From assembly GCA_001642005.1 (NCBI GenBank), contig LWCA01000665.1, forward strand, positions 1-20,907: 20,907 nt of DNA, in the 5' to 3' direction. Position numbers and translations under genes: made by a program. Source of the DNA: Intoshia linei. Its lineage: Eukaryota; Orthonectida; Rhopaluridae. Within the stretch, counting starts at the first letter, position 1. The number at the start of each line of letters is the position of its first letter. Shown here piece by piece: positions 8,967 to 18,950 of this stretch. The notes beneath the pieces are model-generated. The model was given only the letters and a program-made list of their open reading frames with translations. It was not told the origin of the DNA and made no database searches.

Positions 8967-11900
8967 TCAACTTGTATAAATTTGATTCAAACGTTGTCCC
9001 ACTGACAATGGCATTGATTTAATAAATTCGTCCCATTGCTCTGCTGATACTTGAGTTTTTATCTTCTCACAAATTTGATTGAAATCATTTCGGACGTTAT
9101 CTGGTGGGTTATCCCAGGAAACCAATGTATCACATAGCGGAATAAACAATTGTAGATTAAAGTTGTTGTTCAAACGCTTATCTACAGCCATCAATAGTCC
9201 CCTGTAAGAAGAACTTTTTTCATATACGTCGTGATATGACGCTAAAACTTTACATAAATTAATTATAAATGAATCGAGATATTTCGAGGCTTCATCAGAG
9301 TTACAATTGCACATCCTACAGATCAAAACTGTTGTATTTTGAATAACTGAAATTGGCATTGAAAAGTCATTTATAATATTAATAAATATTGGGAAGAACA
9401 TGGGGACATATTCAGCAAAGTTTTGGCTCATGTGCTGAGATAATTGGCTGAGTAGCAATATAGCATTACTAGCTGCACGATTTTTGGGAGTATTTAAAAG
9501 TTTCACTATTGGGTCAAAGAATTCGATAATATAACCTGAAAAATATTGTAAGCAATACTTAGCTAAATCACCAAGAAGTGCATAAGCACTTTGTTTGATA
9601 ACAAGGGCATCCTGCAAACAACATTTGTGTATTAACTTTATCAATTTTGCGTCCAAGCTTAAAAATTTGCAAAAATTATTGTTTAAACTGACCACCAGAG
9701 CTCCAATTAAATCCAAAGACACAATAAAAAACCCTGTATCAGGTTCATCCACGTCGCTTGAAAAAGAAATATAAGCTTCCTGTAATGTTAATGTGTGTTC
9801 CAACAAATCAAAGGCAATTAGGTACATTTTTTCAGCATAAGGTTCTACGTAACTGTTCACCGTTATAACTACTGAAATCACACTTTCCCATACAGAAAAA
9901 AAAGTAGGATCTTGCATACTAGTCTTCTCCCATTTATCAATCAGTAAAACAAACAATCTATCAAAAATAGCTTTATCACATAAAGATTGGTATGTAACAG
10001 TAACAAAAGTAGTAACTGTGTCATATAGCATATTCAAATTTTTCTTTTGGTATTTATTTAAAGCTTTTATGAGAGTTTCAAAGGCTGGATTACTATATTT
10101 CGACAAATCGTTTCTAGCACACTCAGAAAATAAAGAAAGAGCAGAACATGCAGCTTCTTGTACCTTTTTATTATCATCAAGAATCAGCTTTAATAACACT
10201 TTAATAGCAACATCAAGATAATCTACATTGCTACTGTTCTGGTATATCCACTTAGCATGACGACTTGTGGTCCAACAGCTTATACTGCGAACAAGTGAAT
10301 TTGCATCTTGCATTTGATTAAACAAAAAAGTAACAATGCTATTCATATGAGGTTCTATAGTTCTTTCTGCACCATAAGATATTGCTCCCAAAAATAAAAC
10401 AGTTGCTTCCCGAATTTTCCAATCACTAGAATTCATACACTTCTCCAATAACGGTATCAAAGCTTTAAACAAACGATCACCACAAATGTTGGATAAATTA
10501 TCCATTGTTGCTGCTGAGCATTTTCTAAGGTTCCATTCATAAACATCCAAATATCCCTCGTCATCTGAAGTATATTCATTATTTCTTCCATTTTCGTGAT
10601 CGTCTTTTTCACCATATTTAGAAAAACCTGAATGACTGGACGGTAGAAGGTCTTCTTCTTTGTCTGGGACGTGACTATCCAAAACAGTATCTTCATAATG
10701 AAACAGTTCTACATCTTCATCAGAATATCTCATGTTTTTAAATAAAATTGTAACCAAACTCAGAAACATTTCATGTGACATATCTTCTGAAAATTGTTGT
10801 TTCTCCACACATGCCAAAAAATATTCACAGGCTTGAAGAACAACGATTTCATCATCGTCCATTAAACACTTCAAGGCATATTCATCTAAATATATAATTT
10901 ATATACAAAAAAATATCATTTATAATTTCAACTCTGCTTTCACCACCACTACAATATAACCCCGATTTGGCTACTCTCGATTTTTGGGCACTTATGAAAT
11001 AAAGGTTACGGAACCCATCTGAGCAGTATTGATATAAGATCATGGTTACTCAACTGGGTGGTCGCGAAACGTTGACATTATTTATATATTTAAAATGTTT
11101 TTTTAAGTTTTCATAATTTCAATAGAATTTTCAAAATGTAGGCAATCAAGTTGTTGCAGACATAAATACCAACTTTTAGTTTTGGTAAATAATTGGAAAG
11201 AAATACAAGTTTTTATAAAAAGACAGAAGATACAGCCCTTAAGTTAAGTGAATTCGTTAAATTTTAACCGAACTTTAAGTGTAGATGTGAAATATATTTC
11301 AAATATCCTAATTTTCGTAAGTAAAAGTAAACCAAAAATTAGTTTCAAATCACAGTATTTTTAACTTGTTCTATATTTTTTCATTTTTTATCATTATAAT
11401 GTGAAATGTAAAGTACGTTTTCATGTAAAAATTTAAAAGTTCGAACATTCTCAATATAAAAAGGGAAATAAAAAATTATAGAATAGTGAAATAAGTAAAA
11501 CATCAGTTATGGATCCTTTAAACTTAAATGAAATCAGTATTTAAATTATAATTCCGTTATATTCGTGTATTTTCAAAAGAATTAATGACATGAATGCAGT
11601 AATTTCAATAAATTGATAAAAAATCGCCATCATTGCATATTTTTTTAAAATGTAATTGGTTTTAGTCAAAGATCATTTTTCATAGTAAATTTAAAGTACA
11701 GAATACAAATTTTTTAGAAAGTGATGGTTTAAACCAGCCATTCCAACTAGGTTTACGGCAAAATCAAAAATTTTAAATAAAGGTTAAAGACGTTTTAAGA
11801 TCATTAACATTGCCGTAAAATCTCAGCGTCAGAAACACACCTTCATTGTAAAAACCACAAATTATCCTGTTTTAAAATTTCTTAATATCTTATGTTACGA

Positions 11901-12961
11901 AACAAATTAGTAACCTGGTGGCTAAAAATTATGGTAGAATACGGTAATCAAAAAATTTGACATGCATTACAAAAAAGGTTAAGAAACACTAGTGATTCTT
12001 AATAACACTTATATAGTTTATTAATTTAATTTTACCTAAACGATATTTGAATGATGATAGTTTTTCTTTTGGGATATCTATAAGTGTTAACATGGCATCG
12101 CAAATACCTTTTTTAACCACATTATCATTATGAGAAAAAAGAGTAAATAGTGTCTAAATTAAATTGAAGATGATTAAAAGAGCATACGTTTATAAAGGGT
12201 TCAGGGGAAGTGTGAATTAATTCTTTGTTAATTTTCAATATTGCATTGATGCATTTTAACGAATTAACTCGGATTCTATAAGAGGGGTGTCTGCAAAATT
12301 GAATAAACTTTTCTAAGAATGAGTTGTAAAAATTTGTATCCACTTTTCCACACAAATGTAAATTAAATACTTTTTCACCGCCGTCCTGGAGTATTAGCAA
12401 CAAAGTGAAAACAGACACCTAAACATAAAACGTAATTATGAAAATAATTGATAGATACGTCTGCCAATCCTTCATTTGGCGAATCAAGACATTCTCCAAG
12501 ATGAATAATAATGGACAACATGATATCATCAGTAAATTTAGTAGCTATTGATGAGATAACAGCGGACATGGTTTGCCTGATAATTTGCAAATCTTCAGAT
12601 AAGGATTCAAAACACTTTCCAAGTGTTTGTTCAATAACAAGTCCCTTCAGTATGTTGGGAGAATTAATTATGTTATTTTTTAGACATATTCCACTTAGTT
12701 GTCTAATATTTATAGCTAATACGTAGAATTAATTTGGAATACAAATTATTACCTAAATCCTTATTAGTAGCGATCTCAAGTAAATACTGGTTGAATTCAA
12801 AATTACTACTGTATTCTGATATGGACTAAATTTAAATAAATATCAAGTTTGTACAAGAGAAATTCAACCTTTTGAAGTCTTGTTTGAGTGTCAGTATCGC
12901 CTTTTGTGATGTTGCTAAAAACCTGGACCAAATTATTGAGAATTTCGTCGCTCAAAACCAT
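8967..12961 (-). CDS. TNPO1: Transportin (karyopherin beta-2 / importin), 6 exons, 896 aa
   Basis: Minus-strand exons: 12961-12869, 12825-12753, 12715-12459, 12418-12188, 12153-12036, 10885-8967. Introns are 43, 37, 40, 34 and 1150 bp, GT-AG, all phases consistent. The 896-aa product matches the family's length (human TNPO1 is just under 900). HEAT repeats fill the protein. Landmarks: IRQLSGICLKNN near the N-terminus; an Asp/Glu-rich loop at about 327-373 ending in WNLRKCSAATMD, the H8 acidic loop that releases cargo on RanGTP; LVRSISCWTTSRHAKW; KVQEAACSALSLF; KYQKKNLNMLYD; SAYALLGDLAKYC; and a C-terminal SVGQRLNQIY. Transportin imports PY-NLS cargoes, mostly RNA-binding proteins, through nuclear pores. 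The ATG at 12961 is the first ATG after the in-frame upstream region. Compared with human TNPO1, the NLS-pocket tryptophan in the NNATWAIGEI block is leucine here (SNAILLLSQL), while the one in QKW (here DKW) is kept. TNPO1 and TNPO2 cannot be told apart by eye. Confidence 0.93.
10886..12035 (-). other. Long intron 5 of transportin (1150 bp)
   Basis: It interrupts the gene at phase 1 (G plus AT) between the short exon ending KYRL and the last exon, which starts DEYALKCL. It is the only long intron in this gene, and most of it is accounted for by a hAT-like insertion. Confidence 0.8.
11041..11992. mobile_element. hAT-like non-autonomous element in transportin intron 5
   Basis: The left side begins CATGGTTACTCAACTGGG followed by GTGGTCGCG. 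The right side ends with AAAAAAGGTTAAGAAACACT. Both resemble hAT termini of the CAGTGGTTCTCAACC...GGTTGAGAACCACTG type. The interior has an inverted pair TTTACGGCAA/TTGCCGTAAA (near 11751 and 11810) and no transposase that I can read. No clean 8-bp duplication was found, so the exact ends are uncertain. Confidence 0.45.
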
Positions 12962-13301
12962 TAATTTAATTTTATATATATTTGCGTTTTTAAATTTCAA
13001 ATTTCGACCAAATCAATTATGAAATAATATGAGCGAAATATTGTAACTGAATGACATATTTATTTTTCCCCATAGTTACATGCTTTAACATGATGTATGT
13101 TGAAATTTAACATTTTTATTTGCAAAATCGTTTATGTTGTATTTGTCTAGTGTACTCACTTTTAACTGTAAAATAATTGTTTTCACTATTGGATTATTGC
13201 GCTGAGATACCAATTCAGTATTAGAATCAAATTTTCCAGTTGTATACGTAACTTTATTTTATTTTGACCTCATATCAGTGTTCCTTCTTATTTATACAAA
13301 A

Positions 13302-13481
13302 TGAATAGAGTAAAATTGGTCGAAGTGAATAAGTTATTTTATTGTGGAGTTGTTCAAAACTACCCAGTGTTTAATGTAATTTTTGAACCATATGAAATAA
13401 AAAATATGAATATGTATAACATTTTACTGTTACAACGAGAGCCACGTACAAGACTAGCAGACATTAAAAATTGTAGATGAA
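13302..13481 (+). CDS. Possible short ORF divergent from transportin (59 aa)
   Basis: A frame from ATG at 13302 runs 59 codons to TGA, with varied composition (VKLVEVNKLFYCGVVQNYP; LLLQREPRTRLADIKNC) that looks more protein-like than nearby frames. It starts about 340 bp from the transportin start codon on the opposite strand, so a shared bidirectional promoter is possible. I do not recognise the product; it may be a first exon, a relic or chance. Confidence 0.25.
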
Positions 13482-13507
13482 GTGCTGGTACCATTTTAAC
13501 CGTGTCC

Positions 13508-13620
13508 GTTCATATAATCGTAAATTCAAATGATCGTATTTATTTTGTTCAAGTCTAAATTAAATAATTCATTTAATTTACGATTATATGAACTATGAAA
13601 TAATTCATTTAATTTAGACT
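13508..13620. repeat. Interlocked inverted and direct repeats
   Basis: GTTCATATAATCGTAAATT (13508-13526) pairs perfectly with 13575-13593. A second pair, AGTCTAAATTAAA (13552-13564) and TTTAATTTAGACT (13608-13620), overlaps the first, so both hairpins cannot form at once. AATAATTCATTTAATTTA also occurs as a direct repeat (13563 and 13599). Origin unknown; it may be a nested or rearranged MITE. Confidence 0.6.
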
Positions 13621-13690
13621 ACAGACCCAAGTTAAAACTGAAATATTAAGATACCATATTATACCTACAAACCATATTACAAAAAAAAAT

Positions 13691-13728
13691 AAAAATATTC
13701 TCTGGTGTGAACACCATAGAATATTTTT
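13691..13728. repeat. Near-perfect short hairpin
   Basis: AAAAATATTCTCTGGTGT pairs with ACACCATAGAATATTTTT over 18 positions with one mismatch and almost no loop. It follows a run of nine A residues. No protein or RNA family was recognised. Confidence 0.6.
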
Positions 13729-13845
13729 TATCCAATTCAATTTACTATAGTTTAGTTATGAAGTTTATTTCTTTACGATCTTTTGATAGTGTGCCATGTT
13801 ACGATTGGCAGATAAGAACTGATATAAGTTCATCTTAAATAAAAA

Positions 13846-13922
13846 GATGTCGAAATCTCGATTCGAACCTAGACACGCAGAATACAATTATATGACTATA
13901 ACCACGCTGCCAGTTAGACATC
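13846..13922 (-). ncRNA. tRNA-like sequence (tRNA relic or SINE head)
   Basis: On the minus strand a 77-nt stretch begins GATGTC and ends GACATC, which would pair like an acceptor stem. It has an A-box-like TAACTGGCAGCGTGG and a perfect B box GGTTCGAATC (13860-13869). The T-stem pairs poorly and I cannot assign a clean anticodon stem, so a functional tRNA is unlikely. A tRNA-derived SINE or tRNA pseudogene fits better. Confidence 0.4.
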
Positions 13923-14150
13923 ACAGGTGAGTTATATCAAAAGTATATATTCGTATACAAAAGTATACAATACAAAAATCTACATTCTACCTATCATTGT
14001 AAATGTACTTACATTAAAAACAATCTTACAATTTGGTTATATCAATAACACTTTACAAAATGTATAATACTAATACTAAAAATAATCTAAAACTTTCAAA
14101 TGTATTGATAATTTAACCCAAAAAAGTATAAAATGATTATTTTCACACTA

Positions 14151-15035
14151 CACACTGTACCAATTTGTTATGCAGATATAAAAAAATAGTAAAAACATAA
14201 TAAAAAGTAAAGTACATTTTTTGATTTTTTTGGAGAATGTACTTGAACAATCTGCGCATGTATTAAAAATGAAAAAAATAATAATATTAAGAATTAAATT
14301 AAAATAAAAGTAGAAATACTAGGTGTACCAAAATATTATGCAAATGTAATGATGTAAATGCAACGGAACATATTAAAATGTAAGTATAATGTTTAATATG
14401 GTTCCCATGAAGTTGTAAGACTTTAACAAACCTATCATCCACTGAATCGATCAACTTTTTGACCCGCTCTGGCAAGATTGAACTAGGTGCCTGCTTGATG
14501 GCATCCCATAGCATCTCCAGGGAGTTATACTGAGTCCCATCAGCATATAACTTTCTAAATGTATCATTAAAATATTATAAAGCTTATTACATATTATACT
14601 CCAATAATTTTCTATTGTAAATCATTAACTTTATTCCCTTAATACTTAATTTTCGACCTTTGATTTAATTTGGATCTTTCGTTTTGCTTTGACTGGGAAT
14701 CCAGCCATTTTTTAATAGTCCGGTGACCCCGCTCTAGACAGAGAAATTTGAATAGTATATTTCTTTTTGCTAGTAAACCGACAATTTCATTTTTTTCGTT
14801 CACGCTTGGGTTGCTTTATAATCCCATTTACGATTTGTTTAATAAATTGGTACACTTTAAATTTAAAAAAACGCAATATGTAAATATAAAGTTTTTTGCT
14901 AACTTAAATACAATAACTGTCAATATAAATTGCATCAATTAAAAGTCACTTCATCACAAAAAATATGAGTTTTGAACATTTTTAAAGTCTAATACACAAG
15001 TTTTAATGATTTGAATAACAAATTGGTACAGTGTA
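14151..15035 (-). mobile_element. Decayed Tc1/mariner element with 21-bp TIRs (885 bp)
   Basis: CACACTGTACCAATTTGTTAT at 14151-14171 recurs inverted at 15015-15035 with 20 of 21 bases matching, and TA lies directly outside both ends (14149-14150 and 15036-15037), the Tc1/mariner target. The interior encodes a transposase C-terminus on the minus strand (next entry). At about 14690-14900 there are further broken frames, including WIPSQSK, which may be what remains of the WPxQSPDLN block. The left edge of the otopetrin stop codon is only 77 bp away. Confidence 0.7.
14299..14553 (-). pseudogene. Tc1/mariner transposase C-terminal fragment
   Basis: The minus-strand frame reads ADGTQYNSLEMLWDAIKQ, then LPERVKKLIDSVDDRF and LHGNHIKHY. 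This is the standard end of Tc1-type transposases (ELW..I......P.....LI.SM..R...V....G..TKY). After KHY the frame continues by chance to 14299. The catalytic DDE part is not readable, so the copy is dead. Confidence 0.65.
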
Positions 15036-15112
15036 TATATGAAAAAAAGAATATCGCAACTTTGCTAATAAAACTGAAATAAACAGAATATTTAATCACT
15101 ATAAAAAACTAA

Positions 15113-18100
15113 TTATGTAATTAAATTTGTTTTATAAGATTCATGCCAAACTTCTGAAAGACAGCTGGCCGAATGGAATCTGAAGAATATTATAAAAGGA
15201 AGAGTAATAGTAGAAATATTCTCCCAATTAATTTTTGTAAACATAGTGTGGAATGGTGATTTACTATCAATTTCTCTAAGTTCAAATGTAGAAATGAACC
15301 ATATACACAAATTAATAATAATTAAAAACATTGTTATAGATTTTCCAGGTTCTTCTCCTTTTTGAATTTGAAGTGTACGTAATTTCCTATGAATATTATC
15401 TGCAATATATATAGTTTGTATTAAAGCTTGGAGAACTGACAATACATTTCGGCAAATCCACAAAAATTTTCCTATGGTGTGAAATATTTGCTGTCGATGA
15501 TTATCAAATGATTCTTCATAATGGTTTATATTGAATAACATGGCTCCATAATAAACAGCTATAGCCAATATGCAAACAAAAAGAACATGCGAATCTACAC
15601 GTTGGCTTCGTCGGCAGAAAGGTATGTGATCGTATTTTAACCTTTTAGATCTGTGAAATCCAATAATAACGGCAATACCCGATGCAATGAAAAGAATACA
15701 TTGTATTAAATAGTAAAGAATCATTTGAAATTGACCATCCCGCAAGTGAATATTGAGTAATTCAAAATTGTACTCTGAAAATATGTACAAAATAAAAGAT
15801 AAAGCAGTAAGTACAACAAATATTATTCCTATGAAAAAGCCATTTACAGATTCACTGCAACAGTCGTTTATTTTTTGATCAACGACCATAGTATACTTTG
15901 AAATTGTTCCCATATGTAATAAAGCTTCGCTACTTTTTTCTTTTTCTTGTAAATGTTGACAAGTTTTAGAAATATGTTTATCATTATATTCATTGATTGA
16001 TGAAACTTTGTGTTTCATCATATCAAGAGAGATTTCATATTTAACCTGTTTTGATTTCAAATACCTTTTGATGTAAGAGTTTAAGAACATTTTGTATAAA
16101 ACAGCTACTTGAACCAGACTATATTCAATGATACAAGGAAACAGATAAACACTAGCCTTTTCCACCAAAGATCCTTTTATTGATATCATTACATTATTAC
16201 ATTGATTGGATTGCCCCGCTTCTTAAATTATAATTACAATAAATTAAATGTTTACTTAAATTATATTCACTAAATTGGTTTTTTGTTTCTTGAACAATAA
16301 CTAAAATTGAACGTGATAAATTGACAGCAATTAAGTGACAATATATGAATCGTATGGTCGGTTTTAGATGGTTGTAAATAGACTAAAATGAATAATATAT
16401 TATAATGTATATACAATCAGACTCGTCAATAATGAACCCTAAATGTCAGATTTTTGAAAGATTCACTATTAAACATTTCAAGAAATGTCCGAATAATTAG
16501 CATTTTATATCACCCAATTTTTAAAGATTTTGAAGACCCTTAAAATGTTAAAAATATTCCTTTAAAAACCCTACAAATTTTTAAACCTTAGATTATTTTC
16601 AAAATATTTAAAAAATGGATAAAAAAAACCCTATCAAATTTTTGACCCAAAATTATCTTTAAAAATTTGATTAAAAAATTTTGCCAATAAAGAAACCCAC
16701 AAAAATTTGGTCAAAAAATGAATAATGTCAAAATTAAAAACTATTTTTTCTAAATTCATTATAATCAATTTAAATAAAATGTTGAACTTCGATAATCTTT
16801 ACAATAGCGTAGTCACAATTTAACAAAAAATCATTCACTATTAAAAAAATTCATTATTGACGAGTCTGACTGTATATATAATAAAAATCAAAAATATGAT
16901 TGTTAAAAATCACATTACATTACATTGAAAATTTTAAATGCTTTTTCCAGAATGTTGTTCCTCTACTATAATTTTATATCTGAAAACCCCCATACAGTTA
17001 CCAGTTACAATTGACCCGTAAGGGCATGATTACTCTTGATTAGTTATTACTAGGGCAATTTAGTTATGACTAAAAATTCAAAAAAATTATGACATTTCAC
17101 CAAAATAATATGACTTTTTATGACTATTTCATTTATTATAGTACAGCGGAATTCCCAAATGAAGATACTGGAACCCCTAGGTGTCCCATAAATTACTTGC
17201 TCGTCTGATACTATGACTCATAAATTATAATTTTATATAATTATAGATATTTTTTAAATTCCAAAAATAAAAATTTAATAATATACTTAGTTCCTTATGT
17301 ATTTACGTATATTTAATATTGGTATATTGTATAGTCACTGTGATTTTAAGGTTGTATATTAAATGTAGTTACAGTGATATCTCGTTCCCGTCATATTCGA
17401 TTACTTAAATTTTAGTTTATTTAGAAACAATTTTAAGCCAAAAATATTTTTTGCAATCATAGATATGTAATTTTGGCTTTATATTTAACTCCAAATAAAC
17501 TAAAATTGAAGTAATCGAATATGACCAGAACGAGATATCATTGTACTACCCTATTTCGTCAGTTCAATCATTAACGATTTTATAGATATACATTTTGGGT
17601 CAAATAGAGTATTAACAATTTTAAATTAATATGATGTCATAGTTACACTAAATTTTAAATTATGTGTACATTATTATTTCTTAGTTTAAAGTACAAACTA
17701 TGAAGTATGTTGGGAACCGCTATTATAGTACAATAGAATATATTAATACATGTACGTTTTTAAAAATATTCTTTCGTTTGATAATATATTCTTCAACAAC
17801 GAAAACGATTGTTTCAACACTTGATGATGAGGTTTGTCAGTTCAATAGCTGCGAATAAGTTTTTGGTGATTTTATTTCACACAGTATAATTGAAAATTGA
17901 AAATTTTTAATTTATATTATCGTTTTAAGGAAAATAAATTTTTTTATAAATTATGACTTTATTAATATTATTATGATAATTATGTCAGAAGTATGACATT
18001 AATGACTTTTTAAAAATCGATATACCCATTAAATGATTTATTAGAGTTCCCTCTTACATTTCTAATATTTTTTTATTATTAAAATTATTTTTATGACATT

Positions 18101-18950
18101 GTTCGCCCTAGTTATTACATACAAATTTTATAAATTAAAAAATAAATGTAAAACAATGACCGCGGTGATTCATATAATCAGTGGTTCACATTTTTTTGCA
18201 GCAATCGGATTAACAAAATCGCTTTAAAACCTCCTACCCTCAAATAATTTTGATATATTTAATACCCACACCTGGAAACAGACGACCCAACACTAGTTTA
18301 AACACATATTATTAAATTACCTCGTTATTAGTAAATAGTAAATGAGTTTGGGCAAACATAAATATAATGTGCAAGATGAGAAGACAAAAGCTAATGTACC
18401 CATAGTCACAAACTTGTATCGGTGAACTGTGTCCTTCGAATGAAGTAAATAGCGTAACCATTTTCAATATATCCAAAATTATTGTTCCAATAAAAAATAC
18501 TATGTAGAAATGAATTACTTATTAAAAATAAAACTTATTGTTCCAACCCGCAAATATTTGTTTGATTTACAAAGCAATGGTGTGTGTTCGTCAGAGCTTG
18601 GTTGCGTCTTTTTTTTCGAAAATGTGTATTTAATAAATATTATAAAGATTAACGATGTCATGTCTAAGTATCCTTCATATATCTAAAGAAATTATATGAA
18701 AAATAATATGATTACAATTCCCCCAATGGAATGAGCTATGTAGCTGAAATCTTTAATCAAAGGATAAATGAAGGATATACTGATAAGAACAATTGCATAC
18801 AGTATGGCTATATTTCTGGATATATTGGATCTAAATTTGTATAATTCATTAAGTATTTACAAACTCATTGGGTTTTTTTTTAATTGAAGTAAATTCAGAA
18901 TTCCCTCTCACAGAGCTGACTTCGTTGCACACAGAACTACCAGAACACAT
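15113..18950 (-). CDS. Otopetrin-family proton channel, 6 exons, about 571 aa
   Basis: Minus-strand exons: 18950-18865, 18830-18716, 18682-18535, 18499-18321, 16382-16256, 16173-15113; introns 34, 33, 35, 1938 and 82 bp, GT-AG, phases consistent. Otopetrins are 12-helix H+ channels of the plasma membrane. Seen in order: TM1 about 35-53; YEGY motif and TM2 about 68-88; YLRVGTIIFFIGTI (TM3) about 110-130; TM4 ending QTHLLF about 150-170; CHLIAVNL (TM5) about 191-198; and YLFPCIIEYSLVQVAVLY (TM6) about 228-245. A charged cytosolic loop with KEKSS follows, then TM7-TM12. The C-terminus has GKSITMFLIIINLCIWFIST and IIFFRFHSASCLSEVWHESY, both family hallmarks. It pairs well with insect and vertebrate otopetrins. 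Alternative start: an ATG exon at 19215-19172 can splice in phase to 18936, giving about 581 aa. The 82-bp intron boundary (16174-16255) is the least certain junction. Confidence 0.9.
16414..16872. mobile_element. Pogo/Tigger-like MITE (459 bp), TA-flanked
   Basis: CAATCAGACTCGTCAATAATG... at 16414-16436 recurs inverted at 16850-16872 (22 of 23 bases), and TA borders both ends. The TIR form CAGTCAGACTCG... and the TA target fit pogo/Tigger-type Tc1/mariner superfamily elements. The interior has no transposase, but an ACCCTACAAATTTTTAAACC-like motif repeats three times at about 62-66-bp spacing (near 16568, 16630 and 16696). Confidence 0.75.
17144..17722. mobile_element. hAT element with perfect 8-b target duplication (579 bp)
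   Basis: It starts CAGCGGAATTCCCAA and ends TTGGGAACCGCTA, which are terminal inverted repeats of the hAT type. The octamer TTATAGTA flanks it exactly on both sides (17136-17143 and 17723-17730). The perfect duplication marks a fairly recent insertion. It has no readable transposase and carries a second element inside (17372-17543). Confidence 0.8.
17372..17543. mobile_element. Palindromic MITE (172 bp) nested in the hAT element
   Basis: The left arm CAGTGATATCTCGTTCCCGT... (through ...TTTTAGTTTATTT) is matched by an inverted right arm ending ...GAACGAGATATCATTG, with arms of roughly 50 bp. TA lies outside both ends (17370-17371, 17544-17545), again the pogo/Tigger target. An inner pair TTAAGCCAAAA/TTTTGGCTTTA extends the hairpin almost to the centre. 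Insertion into the hAT element shows it is the younger of the two. Confidence 0.75.

Larger units (their letters stand above)
16383..18320 (-). other. Long intron 4 of the otopetrin gene (1938 bp)
   Basis: It separates the exon ending TNNE from the exon starting SIYNHL at phase 0. It is filled with transposons: a pogo-like MITE (16414-16872), a hAT element (17144-17722) with another MITE nested in it, and an isolated hAT-like terminus CAGTGGTTCACA at 18179. Flanking sequence includes many ATGACTTTTTATGAC-like runs. Confidence 0.75.

Noticed and set aside
10018-10221. 67-codon plus-strand ORF
   Set aside because: Antisense shadow of the transportin coding exon.
10457-10696. 79-codon minus-strand ORF
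   Set aside because: Alternative frame within the transportin exon.
12511-12726. 71-codon plus-strand ORF
   Set aside because: Antisense of transportin exon 3.
14748-14942. 64-codon plus-strand ORF
   Set aside because: It lies in the decayed Tc1/mariner element with low-complexity content; the minus strand carries the transposase remains.
16174-16255. A 34-bp otopetrin intron ending at TTTAAG near 16216
   Set aside because: It would break the reading frame into the last exon; the acceptor ending at 16174 gives the correct phase and a conserved join into the YLFPC helix.
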